Shown: one piece after another, positions 1 to 10,950 of the stretch
Position numbering within the stretch: position 1 is the stretch's first letter
Layout: every line of letters begins with the position of its first letter
Origin: Croceicoccus ponticola
GTDB lineage: Bacteria > Pseudomonadota > Alphaproteobacteria > Sphingomonadales > Sphingomonadaceae
Assembly (NCBI RefSeq): GCF_004004515.1
Contig: NZ_RXOL01000002.1
Coordinates: forward strand, 186,001 to 250,000
Direction: 5' to 3'
DNA: 64,000 nt
Position numbers and translations under genes: made by a program
The notes under the pieces: generated by a model
The model's input: the letters and a program-made list of their open reading frames with translations, nothing else
Told to the model about the DNA's origin: nothing
The model's database searches: none

Positions 1-134
1 ATCCGGATCAGCGCGGGCAGGGCCGACGGATCGTCGTCGATCATCCGCATCGCGGCGTCGCGATCGAAGGTATCGCCCGACGCATTCGCGAACATCGCGA
101 TCGCTTCGGCAGGAGAGGCGGGCGAGCGGCTCAC
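1..134 (-). CDS. Unknown protein, N-terminal fragment (runs off left edge)
   Basis: An open frame begins with GTG at 134 and overlaps the sufT stop as GTGA, the same coupling used by other genes of this operon. About 44 residues are visible, starting MSRSPASPAEAIAM and including a run of acidic residues (MIDDDPSA). I do not recognise it; it does not resemble the start of SufE, SufA or IscA. Its position makes it the last visible cistron of the suf operon. The call rests on the overlap, the open frame and GC-rich codon use only. Confidence 0.5.
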   Translation of the reverse strand, partial: MSRSPASPAEAIAMFANASGDTFDRDAAMRMIDDDPSALPALIR

Positions 135-670
135 AACATCCCGAGTTCGAGCTTGGCCTCGTCGCTCATCTTCTGCGGGTCCCACGGCGGGTCCCAGACG
201 AGGTTCACTTCGGCATCGCCCACGCCCGGCACCGCGCCGACGCGCAATTCGACTTCGGCCGGCATCGATTCCGCCACCGGGCAATGCGGCGTGGTCAGAG
301 TCATGGTGACGTTGGCGTGGCCGCTGTCGTCAATGTCGACGCCATAGATCAGGCCCAGATCATAGATGTTGACCGGAATTTCAGGGTCGAAGATTTCCTT
401 CAGCGCAGCGATCACGCTTTCATAAAGATCTCCGCCCGGCTCGTTGCCGGACACATCCGCCGGGCGTTCCTTGAGAAAGCCTTCGAGATAATCCTTCTTG
501 CGCTCCAGCTTTTCGCCAGCCGTTTCGGGGCCAGCTTCGAGGGCGCTCTCGTCCGCCACTTCCTCGACACGGGCGCGGCGCGGGGCGTCCACGCTGGTCA
601 CTTCCTCTGTCGGCGGAGCGTTTACGGGCGAGGGGGCCACCACGCGGTCGGGGGTGTTGTCGTCGGTCAT
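131..670 (-). CDS. sufT: SufT, DUF59/MIP18-family Fe-S maturation factor
   Basis: The C-terminal ~100 residues form a DUF59 (MIP18-like) domain: LKEIFDPEIPVNIYDLGLIY, then MTLTTPHCPVAE with the conserved cysteine, then VNLVWDPPWDP. This family assists maturation of Fe-S proteins and is often encoded at the end of suf operons. The first ~80 residues are charged, proline-rich and probably disordered. The ATG at 670 overlaps the sufS stop by one base (TGATG), which implies translational coupling. Assignment as SufT rather than another DUF59 protein rests on the suf context. Confidence 0.9.
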   Translation of the reverse strand: MTDDNTPDRVVAPSPVNAPPTEEVTSVDAPRRARVEEVADESALEAGPETAGEKLERKKDYLEGFLKERPADVSGNEPGGDLYESVIAALKEIFDPEIPVNIYDLGLIYGVDIDDSGHANVTMTLTTPHCPVAESMPAEVELRVGAVPGVGDAEVNLVWDPPWDPQKMSDEAKLELGML

Positions 671-1881
671 CAGCCGAAAATCCTCTGCGTGCGTTCGATG
701 CCACGGATCAGCGCGGCAATATCGTCTTCGTCGGAATAGAGCCCGAAACTGGCGCGGGCGGTGGCAGGAACGCCAAGGTGGTCCATCAACGGCTGGGCGC
801 AGTGGTGCCCGGCGCGGATGGCAACGTTTTCCTCGTCCAGAATGGTGCCGAGATCGTGCGGGTGGATATCCCCCAGCTGGAAACTGACGATGCCCGCGCT
901 GTCGTCAGGCCCGAACAGTCGCAGCGAATTGATCTTTGCCAGTTCGGCGCGCGCCTTGTGGACCAGTGCATCCTCATGCGCCGAGATGTTGTCGATGCCG
1001 ATCCGGTCGACATATTCGATGGCTGCGGCAAAGGTGATCGCCTCGGTTATCGCAGGCGTTCCCGCCTCGAACCGCTGTGGAGCATCGGCCCAAGTGGTTT
1101 TGGCAAAGGTCACCCGGTCGATCATCGAGCCGCCGCCCTGATAGGGGGGCATGGCGTCGAGCAGGTCCTTCTTCGCCCACAGCGCGCCGATCCCGGTGGG
1201 GCCGTAAAGCTTGTGTGCGGAAAAGACGTAGAAGTCGCAATCGAGCGCCTTTACGTCCACTTTTGTGCGCGCGACGGCCTGACACCCGTCCAGTAGCAAT
1301 TTCGCGCCGACCGAATGGGCAAGTTCAGCCGCCTTTGCGGTGTCGAGCCGCGATCCAAGCACGTTCGATACATGGGCAAGCGCGATAAGTTTATGTTGTT
1401 CCGTAACGATTTGCCGCGCAGCATCGAGGTCGATGCGGCCATCGGCGGTCAGCGGACAGACATCGATCTCGATTCCCACCCGTTCGCGCAGCAATTGCCA
1501 CGGCACGATGTTCGAATGATGCTCCAGCACCGACAACAGGATGCGGTCGCCAGCCTTCAGGTTTGCTGCACCCCATGTTGCCGCAACAAGGTTGATCGCC
1601 TCGGTCGCGCCACGGGTGAAAACGATCTCGTCCTCATGACCTCCGATAAAGCTCGCGACCCTGCGCCGCGCCGCTTCGTAGCCCAGCGTCATTTCGGCAC
1701 TGCGCGAGTAGACCCCGCGATGCACGGTAGCGTAATCCTTGCCGAGTGCGCGGCTCATCGCATCGACAACCGCCTGCGGCTTCTGCGCCGTCGCCGCAGT
1801 GTCGAGGTAATGCCACGGCGAACCGTCGGCATTGACCAAGCCGGGAAAATCCGCCTTGCGAGAGATGGTGCCGGTGGTCAC
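670..1881 (-). CDS. sufS: SufS, group II cysteine desulfurase
   Basis: PLP-dependent enzyme that removes sulfur from cysteine, leaving a persulfide for Fe-S assembly in the cytosol. The frame is open further upstream, but GTG at 1881 is the better start: it overlaps the sufD stop as GTGA and gives 403 residues, the usual SufS length. Visible motifs are TRGATEAIN for cofactor contacts, SAHKLYGPTG with the Schiff-base lysine near residue 224, and AGHHCAQP with the catalytic cysteine near residue 361. No sufE or sufU partner is seen in the window; it may lie elsewhere. Confidence 0.95.
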   Translation of the reverse strand: MTTGTISRKADFPGLVNADGSPWHYLDTAATAQKPQAVVDAMSRALGKDYATVHRGVYSRSAEMTLGYEAARRRVASFIGGHEDEIVFTRGATEAINLVAATWGAANLKAGDRILLSVLEHHSNIVPWQLLRERVGIEIDVCPLTADGRIDLDAARQIVTEQHKLIALAHVSNVLGSRLDTAKAAELAHSVGAKLLLDGCQAVARTKVDVKALDCDFYVFSAHKLYGPTGIGALWAKKDLLDAMPPYQGGGSMIDRVTFAKTTWADAPQRFEAGTPAITEAITFAAAIEYVDRIGIDNISAHEDALVHKARAELAKINSLRLFGPDDSAGIVSFQLGDIHPHDLGTILDEENVAIRAGHHCAQPLMDHLGVPATARASFGLYSDEDDIAALIRGIERTQRIFG

Positions 1882-2645
1882 AGGTGCGCCTCTTCCAGCG
1901 CGGCCAGCGCGCCTTCCAAAAGGCGCTCGGCCACATGCTCGGTTGTGCAATTCTCGAACGCGTCGGCGATGAAAGCCTGAACCTGCAGCTTGCGCGCCAC
2001 TTCCGGCGGTATGCCGCGCGCAGCCATATAGAACCCGGCCTTTTCGTCCAGCGCGCCGATGGCAGCGCCGTGCGCGCACTTCACGTCGTCGGCAAAGATT
2101 TCGAGCTCAGGCTTGGTGTTTGCGCTGGCACCCTTTTCGAGCAGGATCGCGCGGAAGTTCTGCGCCGCGTCGGTTTTCTGCGCGTCGCGAACGACTTCGA
2201 TCCGGCCAAGGAAATTGCCTGTCGAACGCCCCCATTGCACTGCCCTGACGACCTGATTGCTGGTCGCCCCGGGTTTGGCATGGATGACGCGGGTCACGAA
2301 TTCCTGAATCTTGTCTCCACCGCCCAAAGTCACACCGCCGAATTCGAAATGCGCGCCTTCTTCCAGCGTCACTTCGATCTCGCAGCGTTCGTACGGCCCA
2401 CCGGTGATGACAATGAAGCTCTCAAACCGACCGCCCCTGCCGACATGGACCCGTAGACGATCGGTCCAACCTTTCGCCAAGGGACCCGACGAGTGCTCGG
2501 TGTACTGAAATCGTGTTTCGCCCGGCGGCACTTCAAGCGTGCGCCAGTGGTTTATCGTCGCCGGGTTGGCATCGGCGAGATACTTGCCGTCGGCATAGCG
2601 CCAATCCTCGTCACGCGTGGTGGGAAGGGTCGTCAGATCGTTCAC
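1878..2645 (-). CDS. sufD: SufD, Fe-S scaffold complex subunit
   Basis: SufB/SufD-family protein, partner of SufB and SufC in the SufBC2D scaffold. It starts RDEDWRYADG and ends with the family-typical ...CTTEHVAERLLEG. A conserved core includes CAHGAAIGALDEKAGFYMAAR, a SufD signature region near residues 190-210. At 255 residues it is much shorter than the ~420 of enterobacterial SufD; it lacks most of the N-terminal part but keeps the beta-helix core. The start is GTG at 2645, overlapping the sufC stop as GTGA. Confidence 0.92.
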   Translation of the reverse strand: MNDLTTLPTTRDEDWRYADGKYLADANPATINHWRTLEVPPGETRFQYTEHSSGPLAKGWTDRLRVHVGRGGRFESFIVITGGPYERCEIEVTLEEGAHFEFGGVTLGGGDKIQEFVTRVIHAKPGATSNQVVRAVQWGRSTGNFLGRIEVVRDAQKTDAAQNFRAILLEKGASANTKPELEIFADDVKCAHGAAIGALDEKAGFYMAARGIPPEVARKLQVQAFIADAFENCTTEHVAERLLEGALAALEEAHL

Positions 2646-3394
2646 GCGACCGCCTCGTAGCCTTCTTCCTCGAGCTGGTGCGCAAGCTCCGGCCCGCCGG
2701 TCTTTACGATACGTCCCCCGGCAAGGATGTGGACCTTGTCCGGCTTCACGTAATCGAGCAGGCGCTGATAATGCGTGATGAGCAGGACGGCCTTGTCGGG
2801 GCTGCGCATGATGGCGTTGATGCCGTCGCCCACGATGCGCAGCGCATCGATGTCGAGGCCGCTGTCGGTTTCGTCGAGGATCGCGAATTTGGGGTCGAGG
2901 ATGCCCATCTGGACCATCTCGTTCCGCTTTTTCTCACCACCCGAAAAGCCGACGTTTACCGGACGCTTCAGCATGTCCATATCCATGCGGAGCAGTGCGG
3001 CCTTTTCCTTGGCCAGCTTCAGGAATTCGCCGCCGGACAACGGGTCCTGCCCACGCACCTTGCGCTGCGCATTGGCCGCTTCGCGCAGGAACTGCACGTT
3101 GGAAACGCCGGGAATTTCGACGGGATACTGGAACCCCAGGAACAACCCCGCCGCCGCCCGTTCGTGCGGTTCGAGTTCGAGCAGGTCCTGTCCGTCGAAT
3201 GTCACCGAACCTTCGGTGATCTCGTATCCGGGGCGCCCGCCCAGCGTATGAGCCAGCGTGGATTTACCCGCGCCATTGGGGCCCATGATCGCGTGGATTT
3301 CGCCCGCCGCGACTTCGAGCGTCAGGCCATTGAGGATCGGCTTTGGCCCATCGGCAGTAGCGACTTCGGCGTGGAGGTTTTCAATTTTCAGCAT
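2642..3394 (-). CDS. sufC: SufC, ABC-type ATPase of the Suf complex
   Basis: Cytosolic ABC ATPase that drives conformational change in the SufBCD scaffold. The Walker A motif GPNGAGKST is at about residues 38-46, the signature FSGGEKKR at 150-157, and Walker B with catalytic glutamate FAILDETDSGLD at 170-181. The late histidine is in LLITHYQRLLDY. The 250-residue length is normal. The start overlaps the stop of the DUF559 gene by one base (TGATG). Confidence 0.96.
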   Translation of the reverse strand: MLKIENLHAEVATADGPKPILNGLTLEVAAGEIHAIMGPNGAGKSTLAHTLGGRPGYEITEGSVTFDGQDLLELEPHERAAAGLFLGFQYPVEIPGVSNVQFLREAANAQRKVRGQDPLSGGEFLKLAKEKAALLRMDMDMLKRPVNVGFSGGEKKRNEMVQMGILDPKFAILDETDSGLDIDALRIVGDGINAIMRSPDKAVLLITHYQRLLDYVKPDKVHILAGGRIVKTGGPELAHQLEEEGYEAVA

Positions 3395-3950
3395 CAGTCT
3401 TCTCTGTTCGGTCCACGATAGGTGCGCGGCTTGTATTCGCCGCGTTCGCCATCGCTGCGCGGCCGGCGCGCCTTTTCGTCGAAGTGGGTGCGGCGTGCCT
3501 GTTGCCGGTCGGCAATGCGAAGGCGCATTCCGGCGGTGATGCGGGTAAGCACGGCGTCGATGTTTTCCAAAATGTCCTTGGCCGCGATGCGCATTACGCG
3601 GATGCCCACGGCCTCAAGGCTCTTGTCGCGGCGTTTCGCCAGCGCTTCGTCCTCGCCCTCTTCGTCGATGTCGATCGCCATGCCGAGGCTGTGGCAGTTG
3701 AAATCGACGATGGCGCTGCCGACGACGGCGTGCCGCTTGAAGGTGTGGCGGCCCAAGTCGGCACTCGCGAACTTGTCGGCCAGCACCTTGTGCGCCTCGC
3801 TCGGGTGACGACGCATTTCGCGCGCACGTTCGTGCAAGGCATCAAGCCGCGATTCCGAGATTTCCCAGCCGCGCCCCTTCTTCTTGATCGCGGGGGCGGC
3901 GTCGTCGGTTTGCACCGGCAGTTTCAACGTTTTCTTTTCGGTCATCTCGG

Positions 3951-3954
<4 letters not shown>
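3394..3954 (-). CDS. DUF559 (VSR/restriction-fold) protein inside the suf operon
   Basis: A 186-residue protein with a DUF559 core at about residues 35-145: [13 protein letters not shown], then [20 protein letters not shown], then [23 protein letters not shown]559 belongs to the VSR/PD-(D/E)XK-like nuclease fold; the aspartate of VDF and the downstream acidic cluster fit an active site, but the usual glutamate is Asp here (AIDID), so activity is uncertain. Both ends are lysine/arginine-rich. It sits between sufB and sufC with 4-base and 1-base overlaps and so must be co-expressed with Suf. Function in Fe-S assembly is unknown. A second ATG four codons in is an alternative start. Confidence 0.85.
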
Positions 3955-5449
<1,495 letters not shown>

Positions 5450-5453
<4 letters not shown>

Positions 5454-5890
5454 GCCGATATTTCCTGAATCAATTTGTCCTGCGGCGCTTTCTCATGCGC
5501 CAGATCGGCCAGCGTGATGGCGGAAAGCGCGCCGCGGATCGCGCGGTTCACCTGCGGCCAGTGCGCGCGGGTGCCGCAGCGCAGTTCGATGGCGCAATCG
5601 CCATGCTCTTCGCAGCACTGGGTCAGCTGGATCGGCCCTTCGATGGCCTCGACAATGTCGGCCACGGTGATCGCGGCGGCCGGACGGGCAAGGCGAAAGC
5701 CGCCCCCTGCGCCGCGCACCGAACGCAAGAGACCGCTGGACGACAGCCGGCTCACCAGTTTCTGCACCGTGGGCAGCGGGAGGCCGGTTTCTTCAGAGAT
5801 TTCGGACGCGTTGGTGCGGTCGCCGCCGCAATGCAAAGCGGCGGCGCGCATCGCCACGACGGCATAGTCGGCCATGCTCGAAAGCCGCAT
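5450..5890 (-). CDS. Rrf2/IscR-type Fe-S-sensing regulator of the suf operon
   Basis: Rrf2-family winged-helix DNA-binding protein and first gene of the suf operon, so probably an autoregulator. With the ATG at 5890 the protein begins [14 protein letters not shown] as is usual for the family; ATG at 5902 is the alternative and neither has an ideally spaced ribosome site (an AGGAG lies 1 or 13 bases away). The helix-turn-helix region spans about residues 25-60. Three cysteines at 93, 99 and 105 (C-x5-C-x5-C) match the IscR cluster-ligand spacing, so binding of an Fe-S cluster is likely. Known relatives: IscR, SufR, RirA. Confidence 0.9.
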
Positions 5891-6025
5891 TACGAAATCC
5901 ATGCTCCTGCTGTCGTTTTCGGTCGCATCCGCTAATCGGAGCAATCCGGTCCGGTTTCACCTAGTAGCGGGTCCTGGCCAATTCAATGAAAACCCGACTG
6001 TTGCGAGTCGTTAGCAAGAGGCACG

Positions 6026-6063
6026 AAAAAGCCCGCGTCGGAATGATCCGACGCGGGCTTTTT
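6026..6063 (-). terminator. Rho-independent terminator after the DUF885 gene
   Basis: Perfect inverted repeat with 17-bp arms (6026-6042 and 6047-6063) around a 4-base loop; the stem core is GCCCGCGTCGG and it ends in a five-T run on the minus strand. It lies 21 bases past the DUF885 stop and insulates the suf operon from read-through. Confidence 0.9.
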
Positions 6064-6083
6064 CATCTGGAGACCTGAGGAAA

Positions 6084-7925
6084 TCAGCGCTTGTGCGCGG
6101 CGATCCAGGCGTCGACGTTCGATTCCAGCACGGCCAGCGGCAGCGGCCCGTTTTCGAGCACGACGTCGTGGAATGCGCGGATGTCGAATTCGGCGCCCAA
6201 TTCGGTGCGCGCCCTTTCGCGCAGTTCCATGATCTTCAGCTTGCCAATCATGTAGCTGGTCGCCTGTCCGGGATAGACGATGTAGCGTTCGATGGCCTTC
6301 GTCACGTCGGACTGCGGGTTCGGCGTGTTTTCCATCAAATACTGGATCGCCTGTTCGCGGGTCCAGCGTTTGCGGTGGATGCCGGTGTCGACGACCAACC
6401 GGCACGCGCGCCACAGTTCCATCTGCAACCGGCCGAAGTCGTGGTAGGGATCCTTGTAGAATCCCATGTCCTTGGCCAGTTCCTCTGCATAGAGGCCCCA
6501 CCCTTCGGAATAGGCCGTATAGCCGCCGAACCGGCGAAACGCAGGCAGTTCGTCCAGCCCGGTTTGGATCGAAAGCTGCAAGTGATGGCCCGGCAGACCT
6601 TCGTGATAGACCAACGCCTCAAGCTCGTTCTTGCTCATCGCATCGAGCCGAAAGAGGTTCACGTAATAAGTGCCGGGGCGCGAACCGTCAGGCGCCGGGC
6701 TCTGATAAAACGCCTTGCCCGCCGTCGCCTCGCGGAAGGGTTCGACCGCCTTTACCTTTAACGGATCGGCGGGAAGAGTGCCGAAATACTGCGGCAGCGC
6801 GGCTTCCATTGCGGTCAGGTGCTGCTGCACCTCGTCGAGGTAACTTTCGCGCGTGGTGTAGTAGAAGCGCGGATCGGTGCGGGTGTATTCGAAGAATTCC
6901 TGAAGCGTGCCGGTAAATCCGACCTGCTTCATGATCGTGCGCATTTCATCGTGGATGCGGGTCACGTTCCGCACGCCAAGATCGTGGATTTGGTCGGCGG
7001 TCAGGTCGGTGGTGGTGTAGCGGTTCAGCAGCCCATCGTAATAAACGTCGCCTTCGGGCAGGTGCCACACGCCGTCGTCGGTTCCGGCCATCGCCTTTTG
7101 CCGCACCATTTCCTTGCGCAGCGTGAGATAGGCGGGACGTGCCGATGTGCCCCATGCGGCCCGGGCGCGGGCCATCATGTCGGCGCGGGTCGCGTCGTCC
7201 AGTTCTATCTTGGCAATCTTTTCGGCGAAATCGTCGATGATCGCGTTGCCGGCGAAATCGGGGCCGACCGGTTCGATCTGGTTGTCGATGTCCGACAGCA
7301 CCCGGTCGTAAACCCACTTTGGCGGCATCAGTCCCTTGTCGGCATCGACGGAGGACCGGGCGATGATCGTCGTCAGCATCGGGCCGATGCCCGCGATGCG
7401 GTCGATATAGGCTTCAGCCTGCGCGGCATCCTCTATCGAATGGATGTTGATCAGGAATGCGGCAGGGGCGCTTTGCATCCCGCTCATCTGGTTGAAGGGA
7501 TAGCCGTGGTCGCGGAAACGATGCATCCGCGCCGACTGCTGCGCCGAATAGTCGAACAGCGCATAGCTCAACCGGTCCTGCGCCGAAAGGGTGGCGGGAT
7601 CGAAGGTTGCGCGCATCGCCGCCGCCGCCTGCTGGTCCGCCGCGTAATTCGCCGCTTCTGCAGCTTCGGTGTAATCGTCCCATTTGCCGTAATCGCCATC
7701 GCGGATGCCACGATAGGATTTGCCTTCGGGCGACCTCGCCAGTTCGGCCTTGTCGTACGCATCGAAAAAGGCGGCCATCGCCTGCGACCGCACCTTGTCC
7801 GCGACGGTCGCGGTGGAGGTGGGCGTAGCGGGCCGCTCGGCCTCCATCGCGCAGGCGGAAAGCATGAGGGTCGACGCCCCCGCCAGCATTATGGTCCGGA
7901 TCGATTTTGGCAGGGAGTTCAACAT
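6084..7925 (-). CDS. DUF885 family lipoprotein, putative zinc peptidase
   Basis: The 613-residue protein begins with a lipoprotein signal: hydrophobic stretch then LMLSACAME, with lipid attachment expected on the cysteine at residue 26, so it is anchored in the cell envelope. The DUF885 domain fills the rest. The motif YHEGLPGHHLQ near residue 445 is a HExxH-like zinc site of this family, with a likely glutamate ligand in AYSEGWGLYAEEL about 40 residues later. Members are annotated as uncharacterised metallopeptidases. It stands alone, with its own terminator and a divergent promoter region shared with pyrD. Confidence 0.87.
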   Translation of the reverse strand: MLNSLPKSIRTIMLAGASTLMLSACAMEAERPATPTSTATVADKVRSQAMAAFFDAYDKAELARSPEGKSYRGIRDGDYGKWDDYTEAAEAANYAADQQAAAAMRATFDPATLSAQDRLSYALFDYSAQQSARMHRFRDHGYPFNQMSGMQSAPAAFLINIHSIEDAAQAEAYIDRIAGIGPMLTTIIARSSVDADKGLMPPKWVYDRVLSDIDNQIEPVGPDFAGNAIIDDFAEKIAKIELDDATRADMMARARAAWGTSARPAYLTLRKEMVRQKAMAGTDDGVWHLPEGDVYYDGLLNRYTTTDLTADQIHDLGVRNVTRIHDEMRTIMKQVGFTGTLQEFFEYTRTDPRFYYTTRESYLDEVQQHLTAMEAALPQYFGTLPADPLKVKAVEPFREATAGKAFYQSPAPDGSRPGTYYVNLFRLDAMSKNELEALVYHEGLPGHHLQLSIQTGLDELPAFRRFGGYTAYSEGWGLYAEELAKDMGFYKDPYHDFGRLQMELWRACRLVVDTGIHRKRWTREQAIQYLMENTPNPQSDVTKAIERYIVYPGQATSYMIGKLKIMELRERARTELGAEFDIRAFHDVVLENGPLPLAVLESNVDAWIAAHKR

Positions 7926-8048
7926 GGAAGGCAGCGACTTTCGTTACAGATGTAATCGCTTTGCCTTCTACGCACTTCATCCCATCGGGCAAGCCCCTGT
8001 CGGTGAAAGGTCGACATGGCGGCCCGCTTGGCATAGGCGCGCTTCCCG

Positions 8049-9089
8049 ATGGTCTATTCGCTGCTCCGCCCGCTGATCTTCCGCCTCGACGCAGAGGAGG
8101 CGCACGGCCTCGCTCTCGACGCGTTGAAATCGATGCCCTCTGCCCTTCTGGCCAGCCCGCCGCGTCCCGAACCGGCGCTGGCGATGGAAGTTGCGGGCCT
8201 GCATTTTCCCAATCCCGTCGGCATGGCGGCCGGGTTCGACAAGAACGGCGAAGTGCCCGACGCCCTGTTGCGATGCGGTTTCGGGTTTGCCGAACTGGGC
8301 AGCGTCACGCCCCTGCCGCAGCATGGCAATCCGAAACCCCGCCTGTTCCGGCTGGCCGAGGATCGCGCCGTCATCAACCGCATGGGCTTCAACAACGAAG
8401 GGGCCGACGCAGTCGAAGCGCGGATGAAGCGCCGTGCGGGCCGCCCCGGCATCGTGGGCATCAACATCGGCGCGAACAAGGACAGCACCGACCGCATCGC
8501 CGATTATGCGACGATGACGCGCATCATGGCGCCCTATGCCTCGTACCTCGCGGTCAATATCTCCAGCCCCAACACGCCGGGCCTGCGCGCCTTGCAGGAC
8601 GAAGGCGCGCTGACCGAGCTGCTCGACGCGGTACTGGCGGCGCGGGGGACGACGCAGGTTCCGGTCTTCCTCAAGGTCGCGCCCGATCTCGAACCCGCCG
8701 ACATCGACGCAATCGCCCGCATCGCGCTGGCCAAGCGGCTGGGCGCGCTGATGATTTCGAACACCACGATCGCGCGCCCTGCGCTGGCATCGAAGCACCG
8801 CGGCGAAGGCGGTGGGCTTTCGGGCGCGCCGTTGAAGGCCATGGCGCTCGAACGGTTGCGCGATTTCCGCAAGGCGACGGGCGGCGCAATCCCATTGATC
8901 GGCATCGGCGGCATCGCCACGGCAGAGGACGCATGGGAACGCATCCGCGCGGGCGCGAGCCTGGTGCAGCTCTATTCCGCGATGGTCTACGAAGGGCCGG
9001 GCATCGCGGCAAAGATCGTGCGCGGCTTGCCCGCGTTGATGGCCCGCGACGGCTTTTCCTCGATTGCAGAGGCGGTTGGCAGCGAATAG
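8049..9089 (+). CDS. pyrD: Dihydroorotate dehydrogenase, class 2 (quinone)
   Basis: Membrane-associated FMN enzyme oxidising dihydroorotate to orotate with ubiquinone in pyrimidine synthesis. The class 2 type is shown by the N-terminal amphipathic extension (YSLLRPLIFRLDAEEAHGLA) and 346-residue length. Core motifs include NPVGMAAGFDKNGEV, VNRMGFNNEG-like INRMGFNNEGAD, VNISSPNTPGLR with the catalytic serine, and the phosphate-binding LIGIGGIATAEDAWE. It ends 10 bases before the next gene, so the two may be co-transcribed. Confidence 0.96.
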   Translation: MVYSLLRPLIFRLDAEEAHGLALDALKSMPSALLASPPRPEPALAMEVAGLHFPNPVGMAAGFDKNGEVPDALLRCGFGFAELGSVTPLPQHGNPKPRLFRLAEDRAVINRMGFNNEGADAVEARMKRRAGRPGIVGINIGANKDSTDRIADYATMTRIMAPYASYLAVNISSPNTPGLRALQDEGALTELLDAVLAARGTTQVPVFLKVAPDLEPADIDAIARIALAKRLGALMISNTTIARPALASKHRGEGGGLSGAPLKAMALERLRDFRKATGGAIPLIGIGGIATAEDAWERIRAGASLVQLYSAMVYEGPGIAAKIVRGLPALMARDGFSSIAEAVGSE

Positions 9090-9099
9090 CCTGCGCGCC

Positions 9100-10884
9100 A
9101 TGTTGAAACGCTTCCTGCTCGCCTTCGCCGCGCCCATGTCGCTGGGCGCGTGCGCCACCATTGTCGCCGAGCCCGTTGCTGACCCCGCGGCCAATATCCG
9201 CCCTGAAAGAGGCATGGTCAGCGCCGCCGACCCGCGCGCCGCGCAGGCGGGCGTGGCGATGCTGCGCGCAGGGGGCAACGCGACCGACGCCGCGCTGGCG
9301 ACGATGATCGCGCTGACGGTGGTGGAGCCGCAGTCGAGCGGGATCGGCGGTGGTGGGTTCCTCGTGCTCGACCCCGAAGGCGATGGCGATCCCACCACTT
9401 ATGACGGACGAGAAACCGCGCCTGCCGCCGCGACGCCCGACTGGTTTCTCGACGCCGAAGGCCAGCCTCTTGCCTTTCGCACGGCGGTGGAAAGCGGATT
9501 GAGCGTCGGCGTGCCGGGCAATATCGCGCTTGCAGCCAAGGCCCATGCCGAACACGGCGCGCTGCCTTGGGCCGCATTGTTCGATCCCGCCATCGCGCTG
9601 GCCCGCGACGGCTTTGTCGTCGGTCCGCGGCTGCGCGTCTCGCTCGACGCGAACCGCAGCACTGGCGGCGGAATGAGCGTAGAAGCGCGCGCGTTGTTCT
9701 TTGGCGAGGACGGCGAGCCGGTGCCTGTCGGCACCACGCTGCGCAACCCGGCACTGGCCGCGTTTCTGGAACGGGTGGCTGCCGAAGGGCCGCAGGCGTT
9801 CCAGACCGGAGCCAACGCCATCGCCATCGCGCGCACGGTGGAACAGCACATGCCCGCCCGGCGGCGTCCCGTGTCGGGGACCGAGGGTGGTGTGGCCGTC
9901 CCGCTGGTCAAGTTGCCCGATGCAATGACCACCGACGACATCGCCAATTATGAAGCGAAGGAGCGGATCTCGCGGTGCGGCACTTATCGCGCCTTCCTGG
10001 TTTGCGGTATGGGCCCGCCGTCTTCGGGGGCAACGACCGTGTTCGCAATCCTGAAGCAGCTCGAACCCGTCGACATGGCGGCGCACCGCCCGGAAAATCC
10101 GGTGGCATGGCACCTGATCGCTGAATCAATGCGGCTTGCCTTTGCCGACAGAGGGCGGTGGCTGGGCGATCCCGATTTCGTTTCCGTACCCACCGCCGGG
10201 TTGATGGATGGCGGTTACCTCCTCCGGCGCGGCGCGGCGATCCGCGCGGACACGACCATCGCCAGACCCGAACCGGGCCTGCCGCCGGGGGCGGGCGCGA
10301 TCATGGGTCAGTCCGCGACGCAGCCCGAAAACGGCACTTCGCACTTCGTCGCAGTTGATGGCGATGGCGGCGTCGCGTCCTATACCTCGACCGTCGAAAG
10401 CGCGTTTGGGTCGGGCCTGATGGTCAATGGATATTACCTAAACAACGAACTCACCGATTTCGATTTCGCGCCCGTCAGCAACGGCATGCTAGTAGCCAAC
10501 CGGGTCGAACCCGGCAAACGGCCACGCTCTTCGATGTCACCCGCCATCGTCTATGGTCCTGACGGCGCATTCCGCCTCGCCATCGGGGCGGCGGGCGGTG
10601 CGACGATCATCGCGCAAGTGGCCAAGGCGCTCGTCGGCGTGATCGACTGGGGCCTTACCGCGCAGGCCGCCATCGATCTGCCGGTGATCTTTGCGCCCGG
10701 CGATACCGTGTGGGTGGAGCAAGGCACGACGCTGGAAGCCATGATCCCGGCACTGCGGGCGCTGGGCCATGCCGACGTTCGCGCTCGCCCGCCCGGCTTC
10801 AAGGCGAATGCCGTCGAGCTGGTCGACGGGGCCTATGCCGGCGCCGCCGACAGCCGCAGCGAAGGAATGGCGGTTTCGGAGTAG
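9100..10884 (+). CDS. ggt: Gamma-glutamyltransferase, lipoprotein
   Basis: Ntn-hydrolase that cleaves or transfers the gamma-glutamyl group of glutathione and related peptides. I chose the ATG at 9100 because it gives a clean lipoprotein signal (FAAPMSLGACATI); upstream codons have no signal features. The N-terminal part has AAQAGVAMLRAGGNATDAAL and SSGIGGGGFLV. Autocleavage is expected before the threonine of PENGTSHFVAVD, splitting large and small subunits. Later FGSGLMVNGYYLNNEL and PRSSMSPAIV are family motifs. The 594-residue length is normal for the family. Confidence 0.92.
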   Translation: MLKRFLLAFAAPMSLGACATIVAEPVADPAANIRPERGMVSAADPRAAQAGVAMLRAGGNATDAALATMIALTVVEPQSSGIGGGGFLVLDPEGDGDPTTYDGRETAPAAATPDWFLDAEGQPLAFRTAVESGLSVGVPGNIALAAKAHAEHGALPWAALFDPAIALARDGFVVGPRLRVSLDANRSTGGGMSVEARALFFGEDGEPVPVGTTLRNPALAAFLERVAAEGPQAFQTGANAIAIARTVEQHMPARRRPVSGTEGGVAVPLVKLPDAMTTDDIANYEAKERISRCGTYRAFLVCGMGPPSSGATTVFAILKQLEPVDMAAHRPENPVAWHLIAESMRLAFADRGRWLGDPDFVSVPTAGLMDGGYLLRRGAAIRADTTIARPEPGLPPGAGAIMGQSATQPENGTSHFVAVDGDGGVASYTSTVESAFGSGLMVNGYYLNNELTDFDFAPVSNGMLVANRVEPGKRPRSSMSPAIVYGPDGAFRLAIGAAGGATIIAQVAKALVGVIDWGLTAQAAIDLPVIFAPGDTVWVEQGTTLEAMIPALRALGHADVRARPPGFKANAVELVDGAYAGAADSRSEGMAVSE

Positions 10885-10950
10885 CTTGCCGCCATGAATT
10901 GCCGGCCCTAGTAAGCTATTCCCGAGAGGTCATGTACGAAAGGTCGCCCT

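Noticed and set aside
5891-6025. Defined promoter and IscR box for the suf operon
   Set aside because: No -35/-10 pair with acceptable spacing and no clear IscR palindrome; only a CCGGTCCGG repeat, which is common in this GC-rich DNA.
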